A stretch of 64,000 nucleotides of DNA from Diplonema papillatum (lineage: Eukaryota > Euglenozoa > Diplonemea > Diplonemida > Diplonemidae), in contig JAPJBO010000175.1 in NCBI GenBank assembly GCA_030068145.1, positions 1 to 64,000 on the forward strand. The letters are read 5' to 3'. A program made the position numbers and the translations under genes. Positions within the stretch are counted from its first letter, which is position 1, and each line of letters begins with the position of its first letter. The notes below the pieces were generated by a model. The model was not told the DNA's origin. It did no database searches and was given only the letters and a program-made list of their open reading frames with translations. Positions 11,230 to 21,550 of the stretch are shown piece by piece.

Positions 11230-12112
11230 ATAGACTGGCACCACCATAAGTGGATTTTTGGATGGTGAAAGAGGTCGCCAAAATGCACGAGCTGTCCAAG
11301 ATATGGCATTACACCTAGAAAAAATGATGTTTTCGGGAGGAAGGTGTGGGTTTTTAGCTCAAAACCCATGATTGCGAAAATCTCAAAAAAATGGTATCTG
11401 GGCAAAAAAAACGCTAAGTGCATTTCCCCAGTAAACCGTCCATGAAAAGTACGATGTTCATCTGGAGGCTCGAAAATCAGCCAATCTGGGGAGGAAAAAT
11501 GTGGGGCAACATCCGGGGAACATGTATAAAGGCAACAAAGTTTTCCGCGGCACGAAAAGCCACCTCTTATAATTTTTGTCCCAAAAAAAAGGGGGTACGT
11601 GGGCCCCCCTACTAGTGGCTCTCGAGGCGGCCAACTCATGCAGCCGGCGGTAGAGACCCTCCTAGATAACCCAACCACCCAGGGTGGAAAGTTCAGAGAA
11701 GTAGCTTCATATACCCGATGTTAACCCCATACAACCAGGGGATAAGCTTCTATGTCCACATTTGGACCGTCGGTCAGAATTTGGAAAGGCCGCCGGAAAA
11801 AAAAAAAAAAAAAAATGGCACTACCGTGACTGCATCGTCCCCCAGGCGCCGGCAGCGGTGGCCAATGTGCAATCGGAGGGGCAACCACTGCACCAGCAAA
11901 GGCTACAGAAGGAGTGCACGCAGGGGGAATCCCACTTCCCAGCACCAGTAGAAGTGGCCAGTTTGGATGCAAGTTGGACGGGCACGGGGGAAAGAACAAC
12001 AGCTCTGCATGACACATCACGTCTCAGTGCAAAAATTGCAGAAAACAGTGAAAACGCAAAAAAGCCGTTATCGGTCCAAATTTGGAAAATGGGTCGGAGA
12101 CCAAGCTAATGC
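11230..12112. other. Intergenic; possible old foldback element interrupted by the hAT
   Basis: No gene seen. An A-run lies at 11799-11816. The text around 11738-11770 (CAGGGGATAAGCTT, CATTTGGACCG) resembles the reverse complement of 12068-12114 (CGGTCCAAATTTGG, GCTAATGCCCTG). This suggests an older inverted-repeat element of about 380 bp whose right end received the hAT insertion. Confidence 0.35.
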
Positions 12113-12120
12113 CCTGATAC

Positions 12121-13585
12121 CAGGGGACTTTAAAATACCGGTTTATCGGTTTGACAAACCGAATAAACCGGTTTGAGTTTTTGAGGGGAAAAAAAAAAAA
12201 TCTTATAGACCGATTTCAAAGTTTTACCACCTTCACTGTGTAGTAGTACTATAGTAGTAATGAACGTACCTGCCTGTAATAGCGTACAAATAAGCCCTCA
12301 AAAAACAGCTTAACCTAAAAAGGGGGAAAAACGGGGAGTGGGGGGGAGTGGGGGGCTCATCACGGTAGTATGCCCCCAAGGCGCCTCAGGGTCGAAGATG
12401 GGCGGGGGTCGCAAAACATTCTGGCTGCGTTCGGGTTGCCAGCAGCTCAGCGTCGGCGGGCTAGTGTGCGAGACACCTGTGTACTGCACGAAAACCACCA
12501 CACTGGTTATGCACAGTGGGCAGAGAAGGACGATGAGGGGAAGGAGCTGTGGAAGTCCTTGCCCAAGGGGCCTCGTTCTTTAACTTCGTATCACGACTTC
12601 CTGTGCTATCAAGCAAGGATCAGGGAGATGAAAAACGTGCAGACCATTCCCAACAACACCTTGAGGAAAGCGATCGAAGCATTCGACACCCTCATCGAAG
12701 AGGACGACGCCAAACCTGCAGCAGAACGTCAGCTCCTGTCTTCATTGACGGACGCAGCAGTGCGACAAGGCACAGAATGGGTGCAGCAACAGCAAACCCT
12801 GCACACGACGTTAACGACGAGCTACAGGATCTGATTGCATTGATCCAGGCACGGGGATGGACCGACTTCAATCAGGTCCTTGCAAACGTTCTGGGTGACG
12901 CATACCTCAGATCACTGTACCCAGTTTCGACACAGTTTCTGCTGATTGCAGCAACAGTTCCCATCGGGACTGCCGGTGTAGAGAGGCTGTTTTCGCTCCT
13001 GAAGCTTGTCAAGAGCCGTCTCCGTGCCACTCTGTACGACGATACATTGGAGGACATAATGTTCACCACCTTGGAAGTACCGTTCTCCCACGACAAAGGG
13101 ATGGAAGACGAGGACCTCGAGTGTGTTGTTGAGGCATTCAGGGCTCACTCCGCAAACCCCGACGAGGACGGAAGATCACGAACAACCCGTTACTGCTCGT
13201 TCAAAACATACAAGGAGGCCTTGGTGCGCGTACGCGCTTTGGACAATCGAACTTTTGTCTCTGTACACACACAAACAGAGTAGCTGGTGTATGAAGCTGG
13301 TGTTTCTTTACGTCTCCGCCTTTTTGTCATTTCTTATTGCAACCTTTTGTTCTGAAAGAAAAATGTGCTTTTCTGACCAACACAGTGCTTCTTTTTGCTT
13401 CCTTCATGTGGATCATGGAAACCGAGAGTGCCTAGAGTGCGGAAAACTCCACACAGAGTGCAGAAAGTAGCCCGCTCGTGATGCAGCACCGCATGCAAGT
13501 GTGATACACCGACCTACATAACCAAACCGGTTTTTTGGCTCAAACCGGGTTTTTGGCTCGGACCCCAAACTTTTAAAGTCCCCTG
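12121..13585 (+). mobile_element. hAT DNA transposon with perfect 8-bp target duplication
   Basis: Terminal inverted repeats are CAGGGGACTTTAAAA at 12121 and its complement ending at 13585. The 8 bases before the element (12113-12120) and after it (13586-13593) are both CCTGATAC, the hAT-type target duplication. The interior holds the C-terminal part of a hAT transposase. At 1465 bp it is too short for a full transposase of the usual 600-700 aa, so it is an internally deleted, non-autonomous copy. Subterminal ACCGGTTT words occur at both ends. The intact duplication and ends point to a recent insertion. Confidence 0.92.
12370..13283 (+). pseudogene. hAT transposase remnant with C-terminal dimerisation domain
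   Basis: Two overlapping frames encode one protein. The first (12370-12834) covers an acidic, helix-rich region; the second takes over near 12810 and runs to a stop at 13283. The second contains VPIGTAGVERLFSLLKLVKS followed by RLRATLYDDTLEDIMF. This is the hAT C-terminal dimerisation motif, in which a hydrophobic strand and the ERLFS core mediate oligomerisation. At least one frameshift separates the halves. The N-terminal BED finger and most of the catalytic RNase H-like core are absent. It is not functional on its own, and there is no host function to infer. Confidence 0.85.
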
Positions 13586-13616
13586 CCTGATACAACATCC
13601 AAAAAAAAAAAAACTA

Positions 13617-13745
13617 GTGGGTGGGGAGCGGTAGTGGGTGGTCATGTGGTGGGAGGTCGTGGAGGTTGTGCAGTGGGTGGGTGGCAGTGGGTGGGTGGCG
13701 CGGTGGGCAGTGGTATGTAGTGGGCAGTGCAGTGGGTGGGGTGGA
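13617..13745 (+). repeat. G/T-rich low-complexity tract
   Basis: About 130 bp made mostly of GTGGGTGG-type words, with at least eight GGG runs on the plus strand. It could form G-quadruplexes. It begins about 30 bp beyond the hAT right end, after an A-run. Confidence 0.8.
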
Positions 13746-13887
13746 TGATGCTACAGTACGGTTACTGCACCTTTGGATCATCGTTCTAGCAACGTACACC
13801 CTCAATTTTGGAACCTGCAGCACTGGCCCGTTAGCTTGGCAAAGATTTCCGCGCCTGCGGCGCTGGCATTTTCGGCTTGTGTAATAC

Positions 13888-14250
13888 ACATGTTTTCATG
13901 TCGTGTTGCCAAGAAGATCGCAGTTGTCCTCCCTGCTCTCTGTGGTGGGCAGTAGTGACAACCACAAAGAGGAGCACCCTGTCGGGTACATTTGCCGCAG
14001 TCCCTGTGGACTACAAAGCGGCTACAGCAATTCTTGCCGTTTGAATACCTGCAGCGCTGACCCATTAGCTTGAAAAAAATCCCGCGCCTGCGGCGCTGGT
14101 ATTGGCTTGTGATGTGAGCCGCCCTGCTGTCGCAGATAACCGCCAAGCGACACTCGCCTTCTTCGTTGGTTCCCGAGGGACAGCCTCTGTGGTGGACTAC
14201 AAGTTGGCTCGCATCAAAGTTGCCACAGTGTCTGTGGACTACAAAGCCGC
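13888..14250 (+). repeat. Dispersed repeat D12, copy 2 (internally duplicated)
   Basis: Shares colinear blocks with 2521-2755. Within this copy, blocks containing CGCGCCTGCGGCGCTGG occur twice (near 13850 and 14085), as does a GTCTGTGGACTACAAAGC word, so the region has undergone local duplication. Confidence 0.55.
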
Positions 14251-14254
14251 TAGC

Positions 14255-15519
14255 AAATCTTTCTGTGTGATGCTACCTTCCACGACCAAAACCCACTTGC
14301 ACGTGCCGCATTTCGTCCGAGCACCCCACGCCCTCAACACAGTGTCGGTCTGAGCTCCACACGCACAAAGTGCCACGAGGACCCTGAAAAGTACTCTGTG
14401 CAACATTTGGTAGGATTTTACGTGGGGCTCAGAGCTCAAGCTACTTCCCTGGGCAAGTTGACGGGGGAAAAAAAAAGAAATAACAAGAAACGTCGAAAGA
14501 CGCCAGACTGTACATCAACCCCGGTTGATTGTCGGCGACCTAAGAAAAGACACACAAAACACGTTCACCCTGAAGCAAGCGGAAGGTCGAAACACACCAT
14601 TCTGTACGTCCCACGGGATCGTCGGAAACACAAAAAAAGAAGAAAAAAAACGACTCATGTTTGCCTTCTCGTCGTTATTTGCGTGGGCAACTGCTTTGCA
14701 GGAATTACTCGAGGGGACCACCTGCTGCACGACGCAGCAGCCCGTTTCTCCCCAGCCTCAACGGTCAACCAGCGACTCCAAAAATGAACGTTCCTTTAAA
14801 TTAATACTCTCTAAAAGAAATATTTTTTTTTTTAGCCCTTCGCCTTCTCTTTCTACTACCCGACCCTCCCACCGCACGTCCTCCTCAACCCAAAGGAAGT
14901 AAGAACGCATATTACAGACCGATACGAGCTGCATGGCAACCCCTGCTCAACATGCATGCGCGTGGGGGGCCCAAGACTAAATTCAAAGCGAATTTCTTCT
15001 TGGTGTCGGTCGCAACACTTACAAACATGGCTAGCCGTATTTAAGCATACCTACTACCCACATACCACCCGCCTCACAGCCTCAATGGTCAACCGGAGAC
15101 CCTAAAACACCGAACCTCTAAACCACAATAAACGCTAAAAGAAAAAGGTCACTGCTGGATATTGCACTTGCCAGTAAATGGATTGCTTCCTCAAGAAAAA
15201 AAAAAAAAAAAAAACGCTAACCCAAACAACTTCCGCCGGTAGAGAAACCTCGCCTAAAGAAATCAACTGCCTTCGGGTAGGCTAGTCTGACACTAGTTGT
15301 CGTCGGGAAAAAAAAAAAAAAAAAAACACGGGGAAAACGTAATATGGAAACAAAGAACACGCGCTGCTTTCTTTTCGGGGGCCCCAAAGCAAACCAATTT
15401 TACTTATCGAACTTCAAAAACCTGCGCAAAACACAAGAAACCCCCCCCCAAAACTTATGAACACAAGGAGGCAAGTATATGACAATACAGACAGTCTGAG
15501 AGACTAGATCCTTGAGTTA
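14255..15519. other. Intergenic with D5 words and A-runs
   Basis: No supported gene. D5 words (GGTTGATTGTCGGC at about 14523, GGGATCGTCGGAAACACAAA at about 14617) and a D4-like copy at about 15085-15140 are present. A-runs lie at 15196-15213 and 15308-15325, the latter after a GTCGTCGGGA word. Confidence 0.5.
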
Positions 15520-15720
15520 ACAAGGCTTTGTTGGTACTAAAAAATTAGTAGTTGGCAGCAACTTACCAAAGCAGGTCAGTTCCGCTAGTGCGCACAAACA
15601 CACTCGACTGCAAGAGTGGGTATCGACCCCAGCCCGCGGCTGCGTCCGATGACCTGCAATTCCCATTTGACTACCGCGTCTGGCCGTGGTCTTCGTCGTT
15701 CCCAGAGCCAAGGCATCCAC
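15520..15720 (-). mobile_element. tRNA-derived SINE
   Basis: On the minus strand there is an RNA polymerase III A-box-like TAGTCAAATGGG (15673-15662) and a B-box-like GGTCGATACCC (15628-15618). They start 45 nt apart, the normal tRNA spacing. The acceptor ends do not pair, so this is not a working tRNA gene. Downstream is a body (GTGCGCACTAGCGGAAC through AGTACCAACAA) that recurs without a clear head at 31140-31275 and 16440-16572. Shared body plus a tRNA-like head is the SINE pattern. Confidence 0.55.
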
Positions 15721-15840
15721 CGGTTAGGTGCGGGTGATGTCTCCCTCGCTCAACCACAGTTGCATCGAGGGGAGCCATCTGGCGAAAAGCGATAGTTGGC
15801 TACTAGACACTCCCCCGGGCTGCAGACGATGCATGCTGAG

Positions 15841-15985
15841 GTCCAGCCTCAGAAGCTGGAGTTAAAGAGGTTGTGCTCGAGTCCACCCGAAAAGCGGGTG
15901 TGCAGCAACCAAAACGCGTGTAAATCCACACCCGAAAAGCGGTTGTTTAGCTCCAGCTTTAACTCCAGCTTCTGAGGCTGGACTC
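15841..15985. mobile_element. Foldback element with nested hairpins
   Basis: Inverted arms of about 27 bp (GTCCAGCCTCAGAAGCTGGA at 15841; its complement ending near 15984) enclose two smaller hairpins, each with a CACCCGAAAAGCGG core (15888-15905 and 15929-15947). A related half, with arm and inner hairpin both diverged, is at 18590-18665. Confidence 0.75.
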
Positions 15986-16137
15986 CACCGTGTCACGGAC
16001 GAGCCAATAAGGGGGGCGGGGGACAAAGGCAAGTGTACTCGGATGTCATCTTGTGGTCCAGGCACACGCTGCCCATACTTCGCCTCTTGTCCTTGGCCCT
16101 GCTGAAAGGGGTAGAAAATAAATAAAGATATCCCGAA

Positions 16138-16260
16138 TTGTCAGACTACTCGAACGAACCGGCACGCGGGAAGTCCGTGTCGCAAACAATGACTTTAAAG
16201 CGTGACGACCCGCCGATCGAGCAGCGAGACATCGCTGACCTCCGAGGCACCTGCCGCTTC
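16138..16260 (+). other. Possible captured coding fragment
   Basis: A frame without a nearby Met reads about 40 residues of balanced, charged composition (EPARGKSVSQTM, then RDDPPIEQRDIADLRGTCRF) and ends at a CAG followed by low-complexity CT-rich DNA. It looks more protein-like than its surroundings. No family is recognised and splice signals are only weak. Confidence 0.15.
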
Positions 16261-16389
16261 AGGAGTCTCGCAACTCCTCCCCTTTTCTTGTTCTCTCGCC
16301 GCCCGTTGCCGTCCCGTCTTCTCTCTCTAAGCAGGCTTGTTTGAGCACCTTCGGTGCGTCTTGGGGGTCAAGCTGAGGACCTCTAGAAC

Positions 16390-16572
16390 AATATATGGTG
16401 CTGGGCGACAAGCCCTGCGTATTTCGAGTCCACTTGCTCTACCCCCCTTTTTTTTGTGTTAACAATGCATTGTTGGTACTAAAGATTAAAAAGCAACTCA
16501 CCAAATCAGGTGAAAAGCCGCTAGTGCGCACAAACAAACGGAAGCGCCATACTAATCTTTCGGCAAAAGAGG
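16390..16572 (-). mobile_element. SINE body copy beside a second tRNA-like sequence
   Basis: The minus strand carries the SINE body (GTGCGCACTAGCGG, AGTACCAACAATGCATTG). Farther downstream, beyond an A-run, is a tRNA-like block with TAGAGCAAGTGG and GGGCTTGTCGCCC (16433-16395). The spacing between these boxes is short, so any tRNA origin is degraded. Confidence 0.4.
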
Positions 16573-18332
16573 GTCCTTTATGGTCCCCGCCGCTTTGACG
16601 GCATGTTTCTCCGGCCGAATGTTTCAAGTAGTAGTGGGGCGACCGGATACTCCTCGGAGAGATGGTCCCTGCACTCTAACTCGTCTCTCTCTCTCTCTCT
16701 CTAAGTTCCCTGTGGGTTGGGTGCTAATCGGGCAAGGGGACGATTCGGAGGCTTAAGGATTCGGAATTAGCAAATAATGCAGGCGAACCTCCCTCCTCTT
16801 TCAGTCCCGACCTCGCTCCCCTCGATCGATTTTGCGTTACGATGGCTTCACGTTTCTCACCGAAGAATAGAGTGAAGGTCCGCGAGAAGTGCCGGCCTGG
16901 GCTGAGCTAGTGCTCGCATTTCCTGGAACTGCAACGACATATGTTCTGTTGCTTTCCATCGCCAAGCTTTACGGGTCTGCAGATGTCTCCCATGCAAAGC
17001 TTAATGCTAGCGTTCAGGCTTCTTCGTAGAAAAAGAGAGAGAGAGAGAGATGGGGGGGATCACGTTCGGACCCGCTGAAGGCCGATGGCATGGAGCGAGG
17101 CCTGCTGCCACAGCATCGATTTCGGGACCGAATTCCTCGGCCAAGGGCTGCTTCTGAGCCTCGACTCTCTTACTCGGCTCGAGCTCCAAACTTCGGTATT
17201 TAGAGTGTATTTGTGGACTGCCGTTCTTTTTACACAGTTTGCTACAGCACGCGGCCAGGTTCGTGCCTGACGCAAGTCCACGATGGACTGCGGACCCTAC
17301 TGTGGTCTTTCCCCCCTTGTGCAGGCCCCCGAAACAGAATTTTGTTCTTTTTCGCCAAGTATGCTGAAGTTTATACAGTCGATGCCGCTCGGCGAATGCG
17401 CAATCAAGTATAAGGAATTCTCTTAATACACCCAGTACACCCCTCCACGTGAGTAAATGAGCGTTTGGACATTCTCGGCTGTGCCATACAGTACGCAGCG
17501 AAACGAAGGGAACACATTAGTCTCGACTCGCGTGGCACGCGGGAGAACTCCATTGAACTGAAGGGGAAGCTCGGGATGTTGTGATTGGCGACGGGTAAAA
17601 ATAAAAGGAAGTCCTCCTCAAAGGAAACAAGACGTGCACCATCGTATACCGCGAGGCAGTTTCCGCTGAGGGTCACTAAGGGCCAAGTCCGCAATCAGGG
17701 TCGAGCACTGCCTGCTTGCCTAGATTGTTGTTTTCAGGACAGGAAATCAGCCCGAACTCACGCTGCAGATTTCGCGGTTTTCTACCCGAGGTAGGGATCT
17801 ATCTTCTCGAACGAGGCCGCTTGCGATGGGTGGATCAGAGGAAAAAAGAAGAGAACCCGCAAACCTGCATCGTAGCAATCCGGCGACCCCCTCCCTCCAC
17901 CACTCTCCACCTCTGCCACCTGCACACCCCAATACAGGCTTCTTGCCTTACTTTCGATCATATACCCAACATACAGGCGTCCTGCCCTGCTTTCAGTCCA
18001 ACTAGGAAAAAGGCTTGCGAAGAAGCGACCAGCACCTGCTTCCGTTGCTGACTTAGGGAGGTCCCAAAAAATAATTACTTCCCCCCCGAAAAGCAAAGCA
18101 TCTGCACACACCCACACACGCGTTGCGAATAGGCTTTCCGACGCTGATGCAACAAAACCGCAAAACAGCCCGCACTCTCGGCGTCACTGGGAAACTAAAG
18201 CAGCACCTATATTCGGTTTTGTGGTGACCGTGCGTGACCCACTTGTCCTGGATAATTAACAAGAAACTTCATGTGCTGTGTTATGGCACCACATGTGGCC
18301 ACGTACTATATCTTTTCGCACGGTGTGATCCA
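16573..18332 (+). repeat. 1.76-kb duplicated unit, copy 2
   Basis: Matches 9323-11052. It differs by the inverted segment 16883-17066, an additional stretch of about 70 bp at 17591-17663, a few-bp loss near 16838 and scattered substitutions. The sequence diverges abruptly from copy 1 after CGGTGTGATCCA at both ends of comparison (11052 and 18332). Confidence 0.85.
16883..17066 (-). repeat. Inverted segment in copy 2, bounded by GGTCCG and CGGACC
   Basis: The reverse complement of 9641-9862 sits between the same 6-bp inverted words (16877-16882 and 17067-17072). The microsatellite, CT in copy 1, therefore reads AG here and is shorter. Confidence 0.9.
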
Positions 18333-18589
18333 TGTCGTAAAGCGTTAGAACCCCCATATCAAGCAGAAGTGGCGCATGTGGGAGGTAGAGTACCTTTACT
18401 CGGGGCAGCGGCTTTACCGCAGTGCAGGCAAAATGGAACAACGTGCAGAAGACTGCCGGTCCACACACTCTCGCGACTCCTTTGTTCAACACCGCGCACG
18501 TTGCGTCACCGTGAAAACCAGCAGCTGGCCGAGAGCTCGCTACACAGACAATGCCTCGTGTTAGTTGGCAATACAAAGCTGCACGGCGG

Positions 18590-18870
18590 CGTCCAGCCTT
18601 AGAAGCTGAAGTTAGAGAGAGACACACCGGAAAAAGCGCGTGGTGTCTCTTGAACTCCAGCTGATGATTGGCCTCCCACGCTCCCCCGCCGTCAAAAAAG
18701 CACTTCACCTCGGACTTCAGCCGGCAAATACAGTTGGAACTCCCTCACTGTGGGAGTGGAACTCCTGCAATAAGGGACTTCAATTGCTGGAGTGGGACTT
18801 CCTCAATGCGGGAGTGGAACTACTTCGTTGAGGAAGTGGTCCTAGGCCTCAAAACCACTTCCGCAATCCG
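18590..18870 (+). repeat. Half foldback followed by GGAGTGGAACT repeats
   Basis: 18590-18665 carries a diverged arm (GTCCAGCCTTAGAAGCTGAA) and inner hairpin of the element at 15841-15985. From 18738 to 18870 the word GGGAGTGGAACT or its variants recurs four to five times with CCTCAATG-like spacers, including an inverted variant (CCACTTCCGCAAT). No ORF is supported. Confidence 0.55.
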
Positions 18871-18939
18871 GTGTGGGAGTCCGAGGTGTTCGAAAGAATC
18901 TTCGAAGTTTGCTTTCGCTCGAAAAATGAAAAAGTAAAG

Positions 18940-19614
18940 TACAGCGTCAACCGTTCGGTTGATCGTCGCCGACAATAGATTCGTCGGCAACACAAAAAAG
19001 AGAAAAAGGTGCAGCTTTCGTTTACCCAGCAGCCTTTCTTTCATTTTCCAACCCCCGAAACCCCCACGCAACACCCGATCAAAAGAACACACCCTACCTG
19101 AGGAGGAGCCGACCGCCCCAGGGTGGGAGTCTGGCACAAGCCGTCGCCGGGGGGGAGGGGGGAAACAGCTTTCGTTTACCACCCACTGCTCACAGTCTTC
19201 TCGGTGCGCAAGTCCGCGCCGTGTCAAACTGTTGTACGGGCACAACAATTAATGCTACCGGCATCTGCCTCAGTTTTTTCCTGATTTACGCTCCGAACCC
19301 ACTGCATCCTTGCGCTGTTTCACTACACACTTATTTCCTGGAACCTACTGTAGAACTGAGCTGATGCACCCCCTTAAAAGCGACCTGAGCTCGATTTCGC
19401 GGCGATTCGACTACCCTTTTCCAACCGCGCTTCCTCGCCCCCCTCCCAACTAAGCGAATATGTCGTGGTGTCGGTCGCAGGAGTCTTTTTTGGCTAGCCC
19501 AAGCGAGTAAAAGAGTGAAAGAATCCGTAACTTGATATGCACCAACGTTTACGTAACTTGGTATGCAGCAACAATCTGTGCCGATGGACTGCACAAGCCG
19601 CTGAAAGAGTACGT
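18940..19614. other. Intergenic with D5 copy, no gene
   Basis: A D5 copy (GGTTGATCGTCGCCGAC, then CGTCGGCAACACAAAA) is at 18955-18995. A G-run lies at 19147-19162. Nothing else is recognised. Confidence 0.5.
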
Positions 19615-19735
19615 ACGAGGTAGCGCAAACTACCGAACCGACGGAGACCACCGCCAAAAAGATGTTTCTTGCGTTTCCTGATTCCTCGAAGCCAGCACCA
19701 TTAACAACGGCTCCTCCCAACTAAGATTCCCCCCT
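19615..19735 (+). repeat. Dispersed repeat D10, copy 1
   Basis: Matches 57827-57925: GGAGACCACCGCCAAAAAGA, then CCAGCACCATTAACAACGGC. The minus-strand frame across it is shared by both copies in part but has no recognisable domain. Confidence 0.6.
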
Positions 19736-19849
19736 CTTGAACGTCAAATTAAGGCTTTCCTCCTCGTGTGCCCTACACGAACGGGCACCGGGACCTCGTT
19801 TTCTTTTTTCCCAACCGCTTTATTCTATCCGCCCCCAGCGGCCTTATTT

Positions 19850-20125
19850 TTTTTGTATAAGCACTTGCTTTGTAGGAAATACTTGAGGAGACTGCCAGTT
19901 GCGAAAGATCAAAGGAGGTAAATGTGCTGTAGCCCACACGAAACACAGGTGAATCTGGGTTTAGTGGCGGGCGTAAGCGTTCAACAAAAAAGACCCACTT
20001 TGTAGTTGTATTGTTTTCTCCCTCTAGCCTCCTTCGAAATGAGCACAACTACTGCCTTGTATTGTTTTCTCCCTCTAGCCTCCTTCGAAATGAGCACAAG
20101 GCAGTCCCTCGAGTATTTTAGTACT
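19850..20125 (-). mobile_element. MITE-like element M1, copy with internal 3' duplication
   Basis: Ends AAATACTTGAGGAGACTGCC and GGCAGTCCCTCGAGTATTTT are inverted. A conserved outer flank, GTATAAGCACTTGCTTTGTAGG, precedes the left end. The last 50 bp or so (TATTGTTTTCTCCCTCTAGC to GAGCACAA) appear twice in tandem. Relatives lie at 21551-21763, 26902-27115, 39885-40070, 44957-45178 and 45724-45898. Confidence 0.8.
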
Positions 20126-20224
20126 AACAATCTTGCGGGTTGCCTTTCTATGTATTGTACAGGCTAAAACGACGTAGGCAAGCGTGTTTTGGTGGTTTAA
20201 TCAGAGACTCTTCTTCTTCACTGA

Positions 20225-20300
20225 ACAGCTCAAGCCCATCGCTCTGTTGAGGCGACGTAGTCGACGACGTCGGTTGCAAGGTGCAGAAGCTTGACTTTCA
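20225..20300 (+). repeat. Short repeat shared with DHHC intron 2
   Basis: A block of about 50 bp (GACGTCGGTTGCAAGGTGCA and flanks) matches 47085-47130 inside intron 2 of the DHHC gene. Class unknown. Confidence 0.55.
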
Positions 20301-20699
20301 ACTGCCGCCAACAAGCCACCAACCAGCACGCACAAGCATACGATCGAACAGGCGTCACGGCTTCCGGGGTGACGCCGATGTTAACGGGGTTCGACTGCAC
20401 GTTCACCGCGAAGCTCGCGAACAGCATTCCACTTGCGTTCTGAATATCTAGCTCCCCGTCAGTAATGGTCAGGCACTGCGTTCAGAGTTGTGATCCTCTC
20501 TTCCCCTATAAAAGGTCAGAATCGACACTCGTTTGTTTTCGTCGAGGATTGCGAGAGTGCACAAAAGCAGAGGGTGCAGAAACGGTGGGGAAAAAAGTTA
20601 AAGGGGTCGAATAATAACACGTGTGCTATTATTCGATTTGTCGAATAATAAGAGCAAGCATAAAGTGTACACGAAAGAAGCCATGCATGCCCCCCCAAA

Positions 20700-20755
20700 C
20701 CCACCAGACTCTAAAATCCCGGATTCTCAAGCGAACTATTACTCTAATAACACAG
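20700..20755 (+). repeat. D4, a 50-bp dispersed motif (reference entry)
   Basis: Reads GACTCTAAAATCCCGGATTC then TCAAGCGAACTATTACTCTAA. Copies are seen at 733-786, 15085-15140, 23988-24045, 33925-33982, 36593-36650, 37395-37440, 43063-43112, 45251-45312, 54116-54172 and, in reverse, about 24360-24400. All keep the order GGAGACT, CCCGGA, TCAAGCGAACT, CTCTAA. Length and order are strongly conserved; the surrounding DNA is not. Class unknown: it may be a very short MITE or a piece of a larger repeat. Confidence 0.75.
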
Positions 20756-21139
20756 GGGTAGCCGAACAGTACCAATATCACATAGTGGTAGTGTTTTTAG
20801 TCAACCAGACGCGTGTCAAATAGTTGTTTTTATTCGACCCCCCCCCCCCCTGAAAGTTGTTACGGAAGACAACGCTGCCGAGTGGGCAAACTGGCTGAGA
20901 AGTGGTTGAGAGCACCCTGTAAATAGAGCGAGCTGTCTGTTGGCATCATCTTTTTTTTGTTCTTCACTCTGAAGCGTCATCAAAAACTTCTCATTTACTT
21001 TCAAACATACAAAGGTCGCAAGACACCACCGATTCCCCCGGGATTGACGACACGACAAAAGCCCACGGGGACGGACCAGTCTCCGAGGGCACGTTAACCC
21101 TCAGAAAGAAAGGTCCAAATATAATAAGCAAGCAAACCT

Positions 21140-21245
21140 AAGCAAAGTCGCTAGACATCAGAACAACGTAAATCGTCGACCCGTACAAAAAAGCAGCCGC
21201 ACGTCGACCTCGGTTGATCGTCAGCAACGCACATAGGCGCCATGC
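21140..21245 (+). repeat. D5 dispersed motif (reference entry)
   Basis: Contains AGACATCAGAACAACGTAAA, TCGTCGACC and CCTCGGTTGATCGTCAGCAA. The same series is at 185-275. Shorter forms ending CGTCGGMAACACAAA lie near 14617, 18985, 25567, 30822, 43535 and 53645. Function unknown. Confidence 0.6.
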
Positions 21246-21550
21246 TTGCGCTTGCTTGTGTGTGAGACCGTCGTTTTCCTCCCAGAAGTCGGTTGGTAAT
21301 CTCTGTTCCCCGGAGTTCTTCGGGCCCGTGCTATTGCTAATGGCGTAGCCATCAGGAAACACGGGGCGACCGTTTCCGATGTTGCACTGTAACAGGCGCT
21401 CAGCACCAATGTATATTGGTCTACGATGGTAGAACTGGTTGCACCCCCACGGGGAAAGTTCCTCGGGGGTCCTCGGTGTCCAAAGTGTATCCGTTCGGGG
21501 GTCCAAATTTTCGACCCAAAAATTTGAACCCAATTTAAATTTTAATTTCT

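Noticed and set aside
13530-13565. TTTTTTGGCTCAAAC as a dinoflagellate-type spliced leader
   Set aside because: It matches only the GGCTCAA part, lies in the subterminal region of the hAT element, and has no leader-gene context.
15600-15690. Functional tRNA gene
   Set aside because: A and B boxes are present but the acceptor stem does not pair and the anticodon stem is not clear; a SINE head fits better.
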